DNA of 64,000 nt from Voacanga thouarsii (Eukaryota; Streptophyta; Magnoliopsida; Gentianales; Apocynaceae): the NCBI GenBank assembly GCA_026120185.1, contig JANUWF010001060.1, positions 1-64,000 of the forward strand. Direction: 5' to 3'. Position numbers and translations under genes: made by a program. The notes beneath the pieces were generated by a model, which had not been told where the DNA came from, did not search any database, and saw only the letters and a list, made by a program, of their open reading frames with translations. Shown here one piece after another: positions 1 to 11,814 of this stretch; within the stretch, counting starts at the first letter, position 1; the number at the start of each line of letters is the position of its first letter.

Positions 1-165
1 ATAAGTACTTTCTAGCCATAATAATATTGAAAGTCCTTCGACCTAAATTCATCATAGTTTCCTACTTGATAAATTCTATATTTTGACATTGTCTAAAGTT
101 GTCTTTAACCAGATAATAAATTAGACTACTGTTGGATATAGAATAAATCAATGAGAGGAAATTTT

Positions 166-553
166 TACTTTCAGTTTTGTGATTGAGACAATTTTTACTT
201 CTGTCGTTTTGGTTGATTTATTTTTATGAATTGAAGTACATTGTTTACCATTATTGTGTGTTCATCCTTTTTCTAAATTTATAATTTAAAAAAACAAGCC
301 GGACATAATGCAATCGGCGCCGCTAGGGCTAGGACCGGCACCAGTTCTTGTTGGGCAAGGCGCAAGAAATAGGCCATTTTGGCCACTTCTTCTTTCAAAA
401 TCTCTAACTCCCTCTCAAATCCTCTCTAACCCACACCGGCTTCACCTCCCCACCTTCCAAAAATTTTGATTTTTCACCTCCTAATCACTTTTATAAACTC
501 CATCTACCTTCCTTTTATTGATCCTATGTAACAAAATCTCAAAATCTTCCATT
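166..553 (+). repeat. 388-bp direct repeat, left copy, upstream of gag
   Basis: This segment recurs at 2063-2450 at a constant offset of 1897 bp with no indel that I can see and only a handful of substitutions. It carries a GC-rich patch (CGGCGCCGCTAGGG near 315) in an AT-rich setting and then a CT-rich stretch leading to the gag start at 678. It could be a leader or LTR-derived segment of the retroelement. The near-identity suggests a recent duplication, or recombination between two related element copies. Confidence 0.85.
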
Positions 554-677
554 TTGCACATTAAATTCCTTCATAATCAATCATATTCCTTCATTTTGTA
601 TTCTTTTAACTTTGTTTTAATCATGAATTCTATTATCTAACTCGCTTCATGTCTTTTTTAGGTGTTATCCTTGGTAC

Positions 678-2062
678 ATGACCCGAAAATCCGAAGGTGA
701 GATAGTTGATTTTGACCCTAAAATCGAACAAACACTATTAAAGATCCGCCGGACAATTCAAAGGAACTTGATCGTCGACATAAATGGTGCTCAATATAAC
801 AACGTTGGGAATAATAGGAGGGTTATGGATGACTTTGTGAAACTTGCAATATCGGGCATAGGCTCGAGTATCACTAGGCCTAGGGTAGATGCAAATAATT
901 TTGAAATAAAGCCCAATATTATCCATATGGTCCAAAACATGGTTCAATTTGATGGGCTACCTAAAGAAGATCCCAATGCCCATTTAGCTAGTTTCTTGGA
1001 GATTTGTGATACTTTTAAAATAAATGGTATTTCTGAGGATGCCATAAAGTTAAGACTTTTCCCATTTTTCTTGAGAGATAGAGCCAAATCTTGGTTAAAG
1101 TCTTTACATACAGGTTCTATCACTACTTGGAATGCCCTAGCTAAAAAAATTTTGGCCAAATATTTTCCTCCAGCTAGGACAGCCAAACTTAAAAACGAGA
1201 TCTTTACCTTCCAACAATTAGATTCTGAGCCCTTGTATGAAAGTTGGGAGAGATTCAAGGAGATGCTGAGAAAATACCCACACCACAGATTTGAGCTAGA
1301 AATGCAAATGCTCATCTTTTTGAATGTCTTCACGTTCGCAACACGCCAAGTGGTGGACTCTTCTGCAGGGGGTTCCATCAATCATATGACCCCGGAACAG
1401 GTATTCGATCTTATTGAAAATCTGGCTTCTAATAACTACTCTTGGGACAGTACAAGGTCTAAGGCTCGTATGCAAGGAGTACACAAAGTGGATGCTGTGG
1501 CAGCATTGGAGGCTAAGGTGGATGCCTTGACTTAGAAGGTGGAATAAATGGTGATGCCCCAAGGCCAAGTATTAATCATAAGTTGTGATTTCTGTGGAGA
1601 GGGGCACCCAAATCATAAGTGCTAAAATATGAGTTCACTCCATGAAACCACAGAACAAGTGGCCTTTGCAGGTAATATCCATCCAAGTAACAACCTTTAT
1701 AGCTCTACTTATAGTCCTGGTTGGAGAAATCACCCTAATTTCTCTTGGAGCAATGGAAACCAACCTAGGCAGGGTTCTTTCAATTTTAGGGGCAATCAAA
1801 GGAACTAACCCCCCATGAACAATAATGCAGCACCTTTAAAGTCACCATTGGAGGAATTGATTGGCCAATTGGTAAGTACAACGGAGACTAAGTTCCAAGG
1901 GGTTGATGTTACAACAAGGAACCTAGAGGCCTTCATGCGCAACTTGGAAAACCAAATTGGTCAACTGGCTAAACTATTGGGGGATCGTCAAGCCGGAACA
2001 TTTCCAGGAAATACTGAGGAAAATCCATGGATCAAAACCGTGGAAAACGTTGAAGCCATTTC
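678..2062 (+). pseudogene. Athila-like Ty3/gypsy gag pseudogene
   Basis: Gag forms the retrotransposon particle and binds its RNA. One reading frame runs from ATG 678 up to the second direct repeat at 2063, broken by four in-frame stops: TAG 1533, TAA 1545, TAA 1623 and TAA 1806. The N-terminal ~285 codons hold the retrotransposon gag fold (DPNAHLASFLEICDTFK, then WLKSL and TWNALAKKILAKYFPP). After the first stops comes a CCHC zinc knuckle, CDFCGEGHPNHKC, at about 1584-1622. Next is the segment with YSPGWRNHPNFSW typical of Athila-group gag, then the conserved QIGQLAKLL segment near 1950. No protease or RT follows, because homology ends at the repeat junction. The lineage call rests on motif resemblance only; that it is a gypsy-type gag is clear. 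Confidence 0.9.
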
Positions 2063-2450
2063 TACTTTCAGTTTTGTGATTGAGACAATTTTTACTTCTG
2101 TCGTTTTGGTTGATTTATTTTTATGAATTGAAGTACATTGTTTATCATTATTGTGTGTTCATCCTTTTTCTAAATTTATAATTTAAAAAAACAAGCCGGA
2201 CATAATGCAATCGGCGCCGCTAGGGGTAGGATCGGCACCAGTTCTTGTTGGGCAAGGCGCAAGAAATAGGCCATTTTGGCCACTTCTTCTTTCAAAATCT
2301 CCAACTCCCTCTCAAATCCTCTCTAACCCACACCGGCTTCACCTCCCCACCTTCCAAAAATTTTGATTTTTCACCTCCTAATCACTTTTATAAACTCCAT
2401 CTACCTTCCTTTTATTGATCCTATGTAACAAAATCTCAAAATCTTCCATT
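2063..2450 (+). repeat. 388-bp direct repeat, right copy, ending gag
   Basis: Second copy of 166-553. It begins inside the gag frame, replaces the rest of gag-pol, and ends at AATCTTCCATT, after which the two copies diverge completely. The copies differ at about four positions by eye, for example CTAGGGCTAGGACC against CTAGGGGTAGGATC. Confidence 0.85.
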
Positions 2451-2629
2451 AAGCGAAGGAGCTGACGGTTAGCTGCTATCCCTATAAAACAAATAGATGT
2501 TCTTGTTCAACAAGCGCCATCAAACTCAAATCTGACTCTGGTTGTTACTGTTAATCACCCAAGGAATAAGTATTCCTAGACTTTGGCTCGAGAAAAATTT
2601 TAATTTATGGTTTTTCGCTGTGTATTTAA

Positions 2630-2730
2630 TTTTTCCACGATCTTTCAAATTGTTTACTACTTGACTCCATATCTTGACACTCATGATTGGGGTGCCCACC
2701 TCCACAAAAATCACAGCTCATGGCGGCTTA
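2630..2730 (-). pseudogene. gag zinc-knuckle scrap, antisense
   Basis: On the minus strand 2715-2677 reads CDFCGGGHPNHEC, a CCHC knuckle very close to the plus-strand gag knuckle at 1584-1622. It is followed by QDMESS, and the frame closes within about 20 codons. It is therefore a small fragment of a related Athila-like gag in opposite orientation, about 1 kb from the first. No other part of that element is recognisable here. Confidence 0.7.
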
Positions 2731-2767
2731 GACTTTTGGATTAGTGTTAATTTTTTCATTCTTCTTG

Positions 2768-2780
2768 CACTACAAGAAAA
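2768..2780 (+). other. possible CACTA-type terminus (CACTACAAGAAAA)
   Basis: CACTACAAGAAAA is the standard end of plant En/Spm (CACTA) transposons, and the following bases (TTGGCGATAAAAAATTTTT) fit a subterminal region. I could not find a matching inverted end (TTTTCTTGTAGTG) downstream, so this may be a solo end or chance. The following 280 bp are AT-rich and otherwise unassigned. Confidence 0.4.
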
Positions 2781-3089
2781 TGATACATTGGCGATAAAAA
2801 ATTTTTCCTAACTAAAGTTTTGTAGCTAAAACTACCCTCTAATGAGGAAAATGTTTCTTCAGCGAGAATTTTTTTTTTTGGTCGCTATTGATTAAGACCT
2901 TCGGCAACAAAAGTTTTATTTCCTAACTAAAAATTATGGCTTTAGGCAAGAAATAATGCATCATCAATGGCGAAAATTAATTTTCTAGCTAAAAATATTA
3001 ACATTTATCACTAATAATAGTACTTTTAGTTCCTATTTCCTAGCTAATACCTGTCTTTAAATTTTTAAATACTTAAAACATGGCTCAAA

Positions 3090-3400
3090 AAATTTTGTAA
3101 ATTGGTCTTTGAATTTTTTTTTTGTAATTACAAAATGACCTCAAAAATTTGTAAATTCATCCCTAAATTTTAAAATATTTAGAATATGACGCTAAAAAAT
3201 TTTATAAACTGACCTCTAAATTTTTAAATATATAAACCATGACACTAAATTTTACAAATCGCTCTTTAAATTTTGTAAAACTATAAAATGATAACCAAAA
3301 ATTTATAAATTGGTTATTAAATTTTAGAATATTTAAAATATAATCCCAAAAATTTTACAAATTAATCACTAAACTTTTGAGCATTTAAAAATGCATTATA
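3090..3400. repeat. diverged ~51-bp tandem repeat
   Basis: Six units start near 3090, 3141, 3195, 3247, 3297 and 3347. Each has the pattern AAAATTT(T)ATAAATTG..CTCTAAATTTT with 20-30% divergence by eye. It is AT-rich and has no coding signal. Confidence 0.65.
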
Positions 3401-5080
3401 TTTTGGCTGATTTATAAAAATTAAGCTATGTTATGTGGCAAAACATGTCTAATTACCTTTAAATTTGGTTCTAATACATTTTTTTTTTAGCAAATTCAAT
3501 AAATCTAATGGTTGGATTGTTAAGTTGATATGTCTTTCCTTATAAATGCATTAGGTTTTGGGTATTTTTATAATAATTATGCAAGATTATGTGGTAAAAT
3601 ATATCCGTTTACCTTCAAATTTGGTCATAATATGTTTTTTAGTAATTCTAACACATTTAATAGTTAGATCGTTAATTTGATATGCCTACCTTTGAAAATG
3701 GATTAGGTTTCAAATTTTTATAGAGATTTTACTAGATTAAATGGCAAAACATATCCGATTACTTTTAAATTTGGTTCTAATGCCTATTTTAGTGATTTTA
3801 TCAAATCTAACGATTGGATCATTAATTTTATATGCCTATCTTTCTAAATGTGTTAGGTTTTCTATATTTTTATAGAGATTATGATATATTTTGTGTCAAA
3901 ACATATTCGGTTACCTTAAAATTTAGTCATAAAACATTTTTTTTAGCGATTTTATCAAATATTAAGGGTTGAATCATTAATTTGATATGCTTATCTTTGT
4001 AAATGGATTAAATTTCAAGTATTTTTATAGAGATTATACTAGATTAAGTAGCAAAAATATTCGGTTACCTTTAAATTTAGTCCTAATACATTTTTTAGTA
4101 ATTTTAACAAATGTAACGGTTGAATCATTAATCTGATATGCCTATCTTTCTGAATGTGTTAGGTTTTATTTTATTTTTTTTAATAGAGATTATGCTAGAT
4201 TATATGTAAAAAACATATTTGATTACCTTAAAATTTGGTCATAAGACTTTTTTTTAGCGATTCTAACACTTGGATCATTAATTTGATATGACTATCTTTG
4301 TAAATAGGTTAGGTTTTCAAGCATTTTTCGAGGGATTATATTAGATTAAATGGTAAAACATATTTTATTATCTTTAAATTTGCTCTTAATACCTTTTTTT
4401 TAAAAGATTTTATCAAATCTAATAGTTAGATCATTAATTTGATATGTCTATCTTTCTAAATGTGTTAGGTTTTTTGTATTTTTATAGAGATTATGCTAGA
4501 TTCTATACTAAAACATATTTGGTTACCATAAAATTTGGTCATAAAACTTCTTTTAGCAATTTTATCAAATCAAACAGTTAGATCGTTAATTTGATATGCT
4601 TATATTTGTGAATGGGTTATATTTCGAGCATTTTTATAGAGATTATACTAAATTAAGTGGTAAAACACATCCGATCACCTTCAAATTTGGCCCTAATACT
4701 TGTTTTTTGTGATTTTATAAAAATGAATGGTTGGGTCATTAATTTGGTTTGTCTATCTTTATAAATGCATTAGGATTTGGGTATTTGCATAGATATTATA
4801 CTAGATTATATTGAAAAATATCCGATTACCTTTAAATTCGTCATAACACATTTCTTAGAGACTTCAACAAATCTAATGGTTATATCATTAATTTGATACA
4901 CATATCTTTCTAAATGCCTTAGGTTTTAAGAATTTTTTATAGATATTATGCTAGATTATGTGGTAAAATATATCCAATTATATTCAAATTTTTTCATACG
5001 ACTTTTCTTAAAACAAATATGATGGTTAGATTGTTAATTTGATATGTCAATCTTTGTAAATGCACTAGGTTTTGGGTATT
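3400..5080. repeat. ~152-bp tandem array with a ~305-bp dimeric pattern
   Basis: The landmark TTAGGTTTTnnGTATTTTTATAGAGATTATACTAGATTA (consensus, variable) recurs near 3550, 3704, 3852, 4008, 4159, 4308, 4466, 4616, 4770, 4919 and 5066, spacing 147-158 bp. Units alternate. Those at 3704, 4008, 4308 and 4616 share ACTAGATTAA and a TCCTAATAC-like segment. Those at 3852, 4159 and 4466 share a CATAAAACTTTTTTTAGCGATT-like segment. No coding signal. The array grades into microsatellite DNA on the right. Confidence 0.8.
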
Positions 5081-5084
5081 TATA

Positions 5085-5439
5085 TATAGGTATATTTGTT
5101 TTAAGTATATATTTGTATATATGTCTACATATATGTATATCTATTTCTATGTATTTGGTATATATATGGTGTGTGTGTGTGTACATATCTATATATATAT
5201 TTTTGGTATGTGTTATATACACACACACACACACACACACACATATTTATATTGTGTGTATATATGTATATTATATATATATATATATTATATATATGTA
5301 TATATTATGTGTATGTATGTATGTTATTATTACATATATATGTGTGTAGATATATATTTGTTAATATCCATATGTGCTTGTGTTTTTGGTATGTATTTGG
5401 TGTTTGCGTATATATATATTAACATGCTATATTCAAAAT

Positions 5440-5470
<31 letters not shown>

Positions 5471-5751
5471 ATGTCTAAATATATATATTTTAGGTATGTA
5501 GTTGGTATTTGTGTATGCACACACACACACAAACACATACATACATACATACATACATACATGCATATATATATATATATATATTAAAGTAGTATATTAA
5601 TTGTGTTGAATATATATATATATATGCTCTATTAAAAAATATATATATATTTATATACATTAAAAGTATATTAACATATATGTGAATATATTATACATAT
5701 GTATATATATATATTAATATATTAAAATAGTGTTTATATATTAATATGCTA

Positions 5752-5790
<39 letters not shown>

Positions 5791-5885
5791 GTGTGTGTGT
5801 GTGTGTGTTTCTTTGTGTGCATGTATATATTTATATATGTGGTATATTGTCATAAAAATGTATACATATTGGTACGTATGATTTG
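5085..5885. repeat. compound TA/TG/CA and TACA microsatellites
   Basis: Long (TA)n, (TG)n/(CA)n and (CATA)n tracts. Open frames here on both strands translate to Tyr/Ile/Val/Cys or Thr/His low-complexity strings and are artefacts of the repeats. Confidence 0.9.
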
Positions 5886-5887
5886 TG

Positions 5888-7814
5888 TGTATAAAAATTA
5901 TTCAATTTTAAATCTATCACTAGTCAAGTTTTAATTAAAATATTAATCCCTAATTACACATATGAGCAAGTGTAATATCGCAAGCATAGTATAGGGAATT
6001 AATGAGTATCGATCCTCAAGGAACAACTCCCATTAGTTACTGTTCATTCATTGTTAAACCTATCAACTAGATTGATAAAGAAATCAATACACACACACAC
6101 ACACACACACAACTCATGGAGAGAAAAACATGTCATTAAATAGTTATTCTAAAAAACATGACATGAATCATCTAATACTCATCACAATCAACCATTGTCT
6201 TAGCATCATGAGGGAGTAAAAATAGAAACCACTTTTTTCCCAATCTATGGAATCACTATTTCTTGATTAAATCAACATATTTCCTAATCGAACCAACATA
6301 ACCAAAGAAATGCATTAAACTCATCTTTTAACAATTTTCACTATACTCTAGATGATAATGAACATGAAATTAGCTAATAACCCTATACTCTAGTCTTTGA
6401 TTGCCTAGGTTCAATTCTCAACCTTCCTTTCCAATCTAGTTAAGATAACAAATATATAGAATTAACTAAATTAAGCTTAATCTAACTTCATTTCCCAAGT
6501 CCATTATTTATAAATTTAATTCCATCAACCTATCAAATAAAATCAAGTAATCAAATACCAAGAAAAATAATCAATTGATCAAAGAATAAAATTATTTCAA
6601 AATCATAAATCCAAGAATAATATCCAAATACAATTAAAGAATTAAACTCATCATTGTTCAAGAAAAAGAAAACAAAGGAAAGAGATAAGTACTCATAGAT
6701 AAGCCTTTCAATTTCCATGGAAACTCCTCCAAAATGAATGCTCCTTGAGTGATATCTCTAGAGAAAATATTAATGTTGGTGCACTCTAAAATATTTGTCT
6801 AAATCTCCATGTGTGCACACTTTTTTACATATGTGAATGGCCAATATTTATAGTTACAAGAACTTCCTAAAAATCCTACACAAAGAATAAGTAATTTCCT
6901 AATAGAATTCCAAATAAAAATAAAGAAGTCTACTGACTAATCTGTGAAGAGATCAGGCACTCTATTTTGTCTGTTGTTTTGTACTAAAGTCCCATTCTTG
7001 TTAAAGCCAAATTGCCCGAGCTATTTAAACTATTGAAGACCAAGCCATTTCCTTTTCCTTTTCCTTTGGCTTGAAGCCGAGTCGAGTGGATGCCGAGCCA
7101 ATTTCCTTTCTTCTTCCTACCGAACCACTGAAGACATTTACATTGAGTCGTAAAACCGAGCCGACCACGCTCTTTTTTTTCCTTACCGAGCTGATTCCCC
7201 TGAGCCACTAAAGCTGATGCCTTATTTGTTCTTTGGTGAGGGCTAAGCCATGACTTCTTTTTCTTGTGCCCTTTTGCTGAGTCACAGCTCCTTTCTTGTT
7301 ACATCCTCCCAAGGATGTAATACATCCTCTCAAGGATGTTTTCTATTCTTCTTTTTTTTTTTTTTTTCGTTTGTTTGTTCTTTTGTTCAGTGGCCATGAA
7401 GCCACCGAGCCACCCTTTCTTTCTCTTTTCTTTTGCCAAGCCACTGCAGCTAAGCCGTGGCATTAATTTGTTGAAGCCTCCAACGGCTTCCTTTCATCCT
7501 CCCACAGATTGCACTTGTTTTTTCTTCTAAATTTTGGTTTCCTCTATTTTTCTTTAGTCAATTTGCCACTATTCGATATCCTTTCTCCAGACTTGGCCCG
7601 ACAATGGGTCTGTCTCCTTGACCTGGTGCCGGGTCTTCATTGAAAATCTCTCCAATTAATTTCAAATTCTCCTATTTTCATGTAAAATCACATAAAAGCA
7701 TCTCCATAAGTGATTTATCAAATATAAAGGAATATGCCTAGTTATTAAATCAAAAGTATCACAAAATATCCTTAAATAACTAGGAAAATATATGTAAATT
7801 TAGGCCATATAACA
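5888..7814 (-). repeat. E0 3' LTR (1.93 kb)
   Basis: The plus-strand ends are TGTATAAAAATTATT (5888) and GGCCATATAACA (7814), i.e. TG...CA in minus orientation. The first ~500 bp are closely similar to 11815-12393, to 58761-59340, and more distantly to 27186-27900. The inner part, 7000-7650, is GC-richer with many CCGAGCC motifs and a small tandem duplication, CATCCTCCCAAGGATGT/CATCCTCTCAAGGATGT, at 7302-7340. A (CA)n tract lies at 6091-6111. Confidence 0.75.
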
Positions 7815-8890
7815 TTTTCTCACACTTGAATCTTTGCTTGTCCTTAAGCAAAGTACAAAGCACACAAAACAAATTAGTTCTTCTCAAATTCATCCATAAC
7901 AAAATTATAATTTCATTTCTAGCATTAGATATAATTTTTTTTCATTCATTCAACCCTTTTAAAAAATCTTTGTGAACTCATGTATTAAATCAAACATGTC
8001 AAGACCCTCAAAATTAAGTTAAACAAGTTTATACTTTAATTTAAGAAAATTATTTTGCCTTTCAAGCCAAGACATAGATACCACAAATCATACAAGTCAA
8101 GTTGTTCAACCAATTCAAAACATATAGAATCAAATTTGCACAACCTTACATGGCAAAATAAGGAAACACTCAGTTTATTTTTTTCAATATGTTTTTTCAA
8201 TGCTCATTTTTTTTTAATAAATGATTTAGAGAATTGATAGCCTTCAGATAGTGGATTCCTCTTCACTAATCATATTGGTCGCCTTATAGTTATTCATTTT
8301 CTTTGCTTTTCGGGCATTAACCTCAAGAAAGTGGAATTATTATTATTATTTTTTCTCTTTCCACTAACCGTATTGGCCTCCTTAAGCATTGTGTCCAAGT
8401 AAGATAAACATTATTTTCAAATAGAATGAGCATTCTCTTTCAATGAAATAGATAAACATTTCCACTCATTTTTTTTTCAACTCAACAAAAGAAAATTTCA
8501 CTATTTCTTTCCAATCCACACAATTCTTATTCACAATCCAAAGCTAAACAAATTTAGAGAATCATGAATCAAGAATTAATCAACAACTTTTTCCATAATT
8601 CATCACAACATCCACATCTAAACAGGAAGAGTAAAATAAAATCGAAATACTAAAATATAGCCAAGATTTAACATATTCAACTTAATACATAATTTTACTC
8701 CAATAAAATCCAACTAATTTGAATGACAAAGTCATAACTTTATCATCGGCAAAACAATTTCATACCATTTTCAAAAATTTCTCCAGAGTCAAGAAAATTC
8801 ATTGAATCTAAAAAAGATGCACTTGAGAAAATATTAAATCTCGCCCCCACACTTAAATTAGACATTGTCCTTAATGGCCTAAAATAGCAC
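7815..8890 (-). other. E0 pre-LTR region with polypurine-like signature
   Basis: Read on the minus strand, 7860-7815 gives CTTAAGGACAAGCAAAGATT then CAAGTGTGAGAAAA directly before the LTR. 8880-8840 gives AAGGACAATGTCTAATTTA followed by AGTGTGGGGGCGAG. Both match the 'aggacaaGca..aagtgtgggGG' signature that commonly precedes 3' LTRs of plant gypsy elements. Two copies suggest an internal duplication or two nested ends. No coding signal is seen between them. Confidence 0.6.
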
Positions 8891-9149
8891 AATAAAGCAT
8901 AACCAATGGACCAAAAATGTAAAGAGTGAAAAGAAAATAATACTACCTAAGGTAGATTAGATCCACGAAAAGAGAAGTTCTCTTTCAAAAAGTTGAAAGA
9001 AGCAATTGCATCAACATAGGTGAAACCTACAAAAAGAAAAACAAACACACCAAGTAAAAGCATAAAAAGGAATGGAAAAAAAATTAAAATAAAAGCACAC
9101 TCAAAATCAAAGAAAAAGAAAAAAGAAAGTCAAAACATTTAAGAACCTC

Positions 9150-10350
9150 CTGAAGTATATAGCCTCCAGATGGTCCTCCAAATTGTCCTCCAAAAGAACC
9201 ACCAAATGGACCACCATGACCTCTAAATGGACCACAAGGTCCTCCTTGCCTCTCTCAATAATGTTGCCAATAATCCCCTTGACTATCTTGATTGAGCCTT
9301 AGATTGCGCAAAATATCATCATGGTGTTGTTGAGTATGCTTAATCCTATGAAACATTTGATCATGCGTCACCCTCATATCTGTTATATCTACCCTCATTC
9401 CAGCCATTTCGTTCCTCAAATGCTCTAAAGATGTATGAATGTTGGTTAGAATGTTATCATTGACACTTGATGGTCGCTCCAGAATGCTTTTGTGGTTGGG
9501 AATGTTCCTCTTCTTGCTCAACTGGAAGATCAGGAATGCTAGTTTAGGGAAACTCCCTTGGCCTTATCCATGTAGATATTGTAGTATTAGACTTGTAACC
9601 ACAATGAGTTAATACTTGTTTAGTGACTACGTTACATGAAGTAGTAGGTTCCCAAGTTCATTCTCCATAGAAACATCAAAAGAATCTAAAACCTGGGAAA
9701 TCGCCAAGGAAAGAATAAATGCTTTAATAGCAAGGCCATAAGTTGCCACCTTTTGCATAGAAGTTAGTAACAAAGGGGCAAGGGGAATGAGTTCTGCACG
9801 AAGCATTTTAGAGAGTATATAAACATTAATGATTCTAACCTCATTCAAACTAGTCAATCGAGGGTAAACATTGAAACACAAGATACAAAATAACCCTCCA
9901 TTGAGGAGCAAGATCATTGCTAGGGAGAAAGAAAGAACTATGTGCAGAAGCTTTTAGTTCCAAACCCAACTATCGATAAGCAACATTAAAATTTCAAGTT
10001 GGTTCAGAAGAGATCATCTTATTATGGTGAACAATTTCTATCTAAGGGTCACTATTATCCACTCCTAAAATGGAAGCTAATTGAGCCCTAGTCAAAATTA
10101 TAAAGATGTCTTTCATAGATGTTTTAATTTGTTTCAAATGTTCTTTCCGTTTGCTTTTCATGTTTGCATAAAATTCCTTTAAGGGCAGGATAAAAGTCAC
10201 CTCTCAAGCCTACAATTGGACCTCAACCAATACTTCCAAACATCTCAGTTATATTCAAAGATCAATCAAGGGAAGGCTTGATTATTTTTTCAACAATGAC
10301 ACTATTCAAGGCCCCAGCATTATACTATTCCTCACATTTTTTATTAGTGA
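9150..10350 (-). pseudogene. env-position ORF remnant (plant transposon protein, Transposase_32-like)
   Basis: The minus-strand frame 9917-9627 contains NEVRIINVYILSKMLRAELI and a following PLAPLLLTSMQKVATYG stretch. This resembles the core of the 'putative plant transposon protein' domain found downstream of pol in Athila/Tat elements. Farther along, an acidic/Gln stretch (EQEEEHSQPQ) sits in another frame at about 9530-9490. Then comes an 88-codon stretch with a heptad-like region (LRNEMAGMRVDITDMR, HRIKHTQQHHDDI), ending at a TGA at 9255. Past the stop, the same frame continues into a glycine-rich tail with GGPFGG repeats (about 9250-9150). At least one frameshift and one stop break it. 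Function of this family is unknown; the assignment is by pattern. Confidence 0.5.
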
Positions 10351-11590
10351 AATTCTGTGATGAGGATGGTTTAGTGCATTTGTGAGGTTTGAAAATTGTT
10401 TGGATTTAGGCATTTCGGCTCAAACAAAAATAAACACACTTTGCAAAAAATGTTTTCTTCTTTTTTAAAAACTTTTTTCCAGAATTCTTGATTTTCAAGA
10501 AAAACAATGCTCACAATACCATTGACAATGTTCACTTGAAATGGCCAAAGTACACTATCAAACCACAATGTCGCTCAAGTGTACTATCCAATTGTAATCT
10601 CAACAAGGTTCCCAAGAAGAATATCACATTTAAGGTCAAAATGTACATACAACATTGGCAAAGTCAAGAATTCTAGCAAAATATAAAAATAACATCAGTA
10701 GCACAAAAATCACAACTCCATTATCTTATGCACAGTTTCAGTTCCAAATAAGCTCAACAAGATTATTTCCAAGCAAAGTAAATATTTCCTCAAAATACAA
10801 TACCAATGAGTGTCCAGAAAATTCAAGAAGAATGCATATACGTTACTTGAAGGGGGTTGAACACAACTGTGTTCTTCCAACTTTTGATATTCAATGACTT
10901 GTAAGAGAAAGGTAGGCGAAGAGAAGAATGAAGAAGAAGAGGCAATGATCTCTGGAGAAATTGGGAGAAAAGCAATGGAACTATGGTGGAATGAAAAAGA
11001 GGAATGAGATTATGAAAAATGAGAAGGAAATGAAAAAGGCCAAGAAAAGGAAAGGAACAAGAGTTGGCTCTGGTTGTCTGAATATAGACAAACTGAATAC
11101 CAAGATGGAATCTATAGGTTTTGTTTGGTTGTGAAATAGAAATGTTGAAAATAAACAAGTTATGTTGGGGTCTCTATTGTCTTCTTTTGGGAAAGGAGAA
11201 CATCTGCACGTGAAGTGGGCTCGGCTGGTATGGATGTTGACCGAGCCATAGTTAGCCAAGCCAAGCCAAGGTTGACTTGTGGAAAATCAAGATTTTTTTT
11301 TTATTATTTATAGAAACAAGAAAATGTAATGGTAAGAAAAATAAATATATATTATAACAACTTATGTTACAACAATATATTACAAGTAGTTATTATTACA
11401 ATTACTAATATTTTTATTGTTACACTTAATAATTAACTAATCACATTCATAAAACAATAACACTAGGAAAATAAATACAACAATATAGTCTAATTATAAA
11501 ATACAAAAAACAAATATTATTAGTGTCAATATTAGAAATATACAATATTTAGCCACTAAGAAAAATACAACAAACATTATAACAAGTATG
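10351..11590 (-). other. E0 leader, no recognisable gene
   Basis: Between the env-position remnant and the PBS-proximal microsatellites. Short frames (for example 10568-10371 minus and 11259-10981 minus) are Phe/Ser/Leu-rich and match no family I know. They recur at 57304-57501 and 57811-58179 only because the whole segment is duplicated. Confidence 0.5.
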
Positions 11591-11597
11591 CACAACA

Positions 11598-11639
11598 ATT
11601 ATTATTATTATTATTATTATTGTTATTATTATTATTATT

Positions 11640-11680
<41 letters not shown>
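11598..11680. repeat. (TTA)n(TTG)n microsatellite
   Basis: ATT repeats switch to GTT repeats. The homologous tract in the other copy is at 58518-58625 and is longer, which is a natural length polymorphism between the duplicates. Confidence 0.95.
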
Positions 11681-11794
11681 GAAAAATAAATAAATGTATA
11701 ATACAATAAGAAAATTATTTACATGGAACCAAAGAAAAAAGTATTTACATATTTACATGGCTAAACCAATGAACTCCAAGCCTTCATGACATTA

Positions 11795-11814
11795 TTCCTT
11801 GGCAACGGCGCTAG
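11795..11814 (-). promoter_or_regulatory. primer-binding site, tRNA-Asp type
   Basis: The minus strand reads TAGCGCCGTTGCCAAGG immediately inside the LTR end (TATACA). The plant tRNA-Asp PBS is TGGCGCCGTTGCCGGGGA, so the match is 13-14 of 17, with decay at position 2 and at the GG run. It fixes the orientation of E0 and marks 11815 as the LTR boundary. Confidence 0.75.

Noticed and set aside
3400..5080. Centromeric satellite
   Set aside because: Monomer size is suggestive, but a 1.7-kb diverged array flanked by microsatellites is not enough to call it centromeric.
5034..5566. Several small frames rich in Tyr/Ile/Cys/Val or Thr/His
   Set aside because: Translated TA/TG/CA microsatellites.
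10371..10568. 65-codon minus frame conserved at 57304-57501
   Set aside because: Conservation merely reflects the recent duplication of the whole segment; no family resemblance, and it lies in the retroelement leader.
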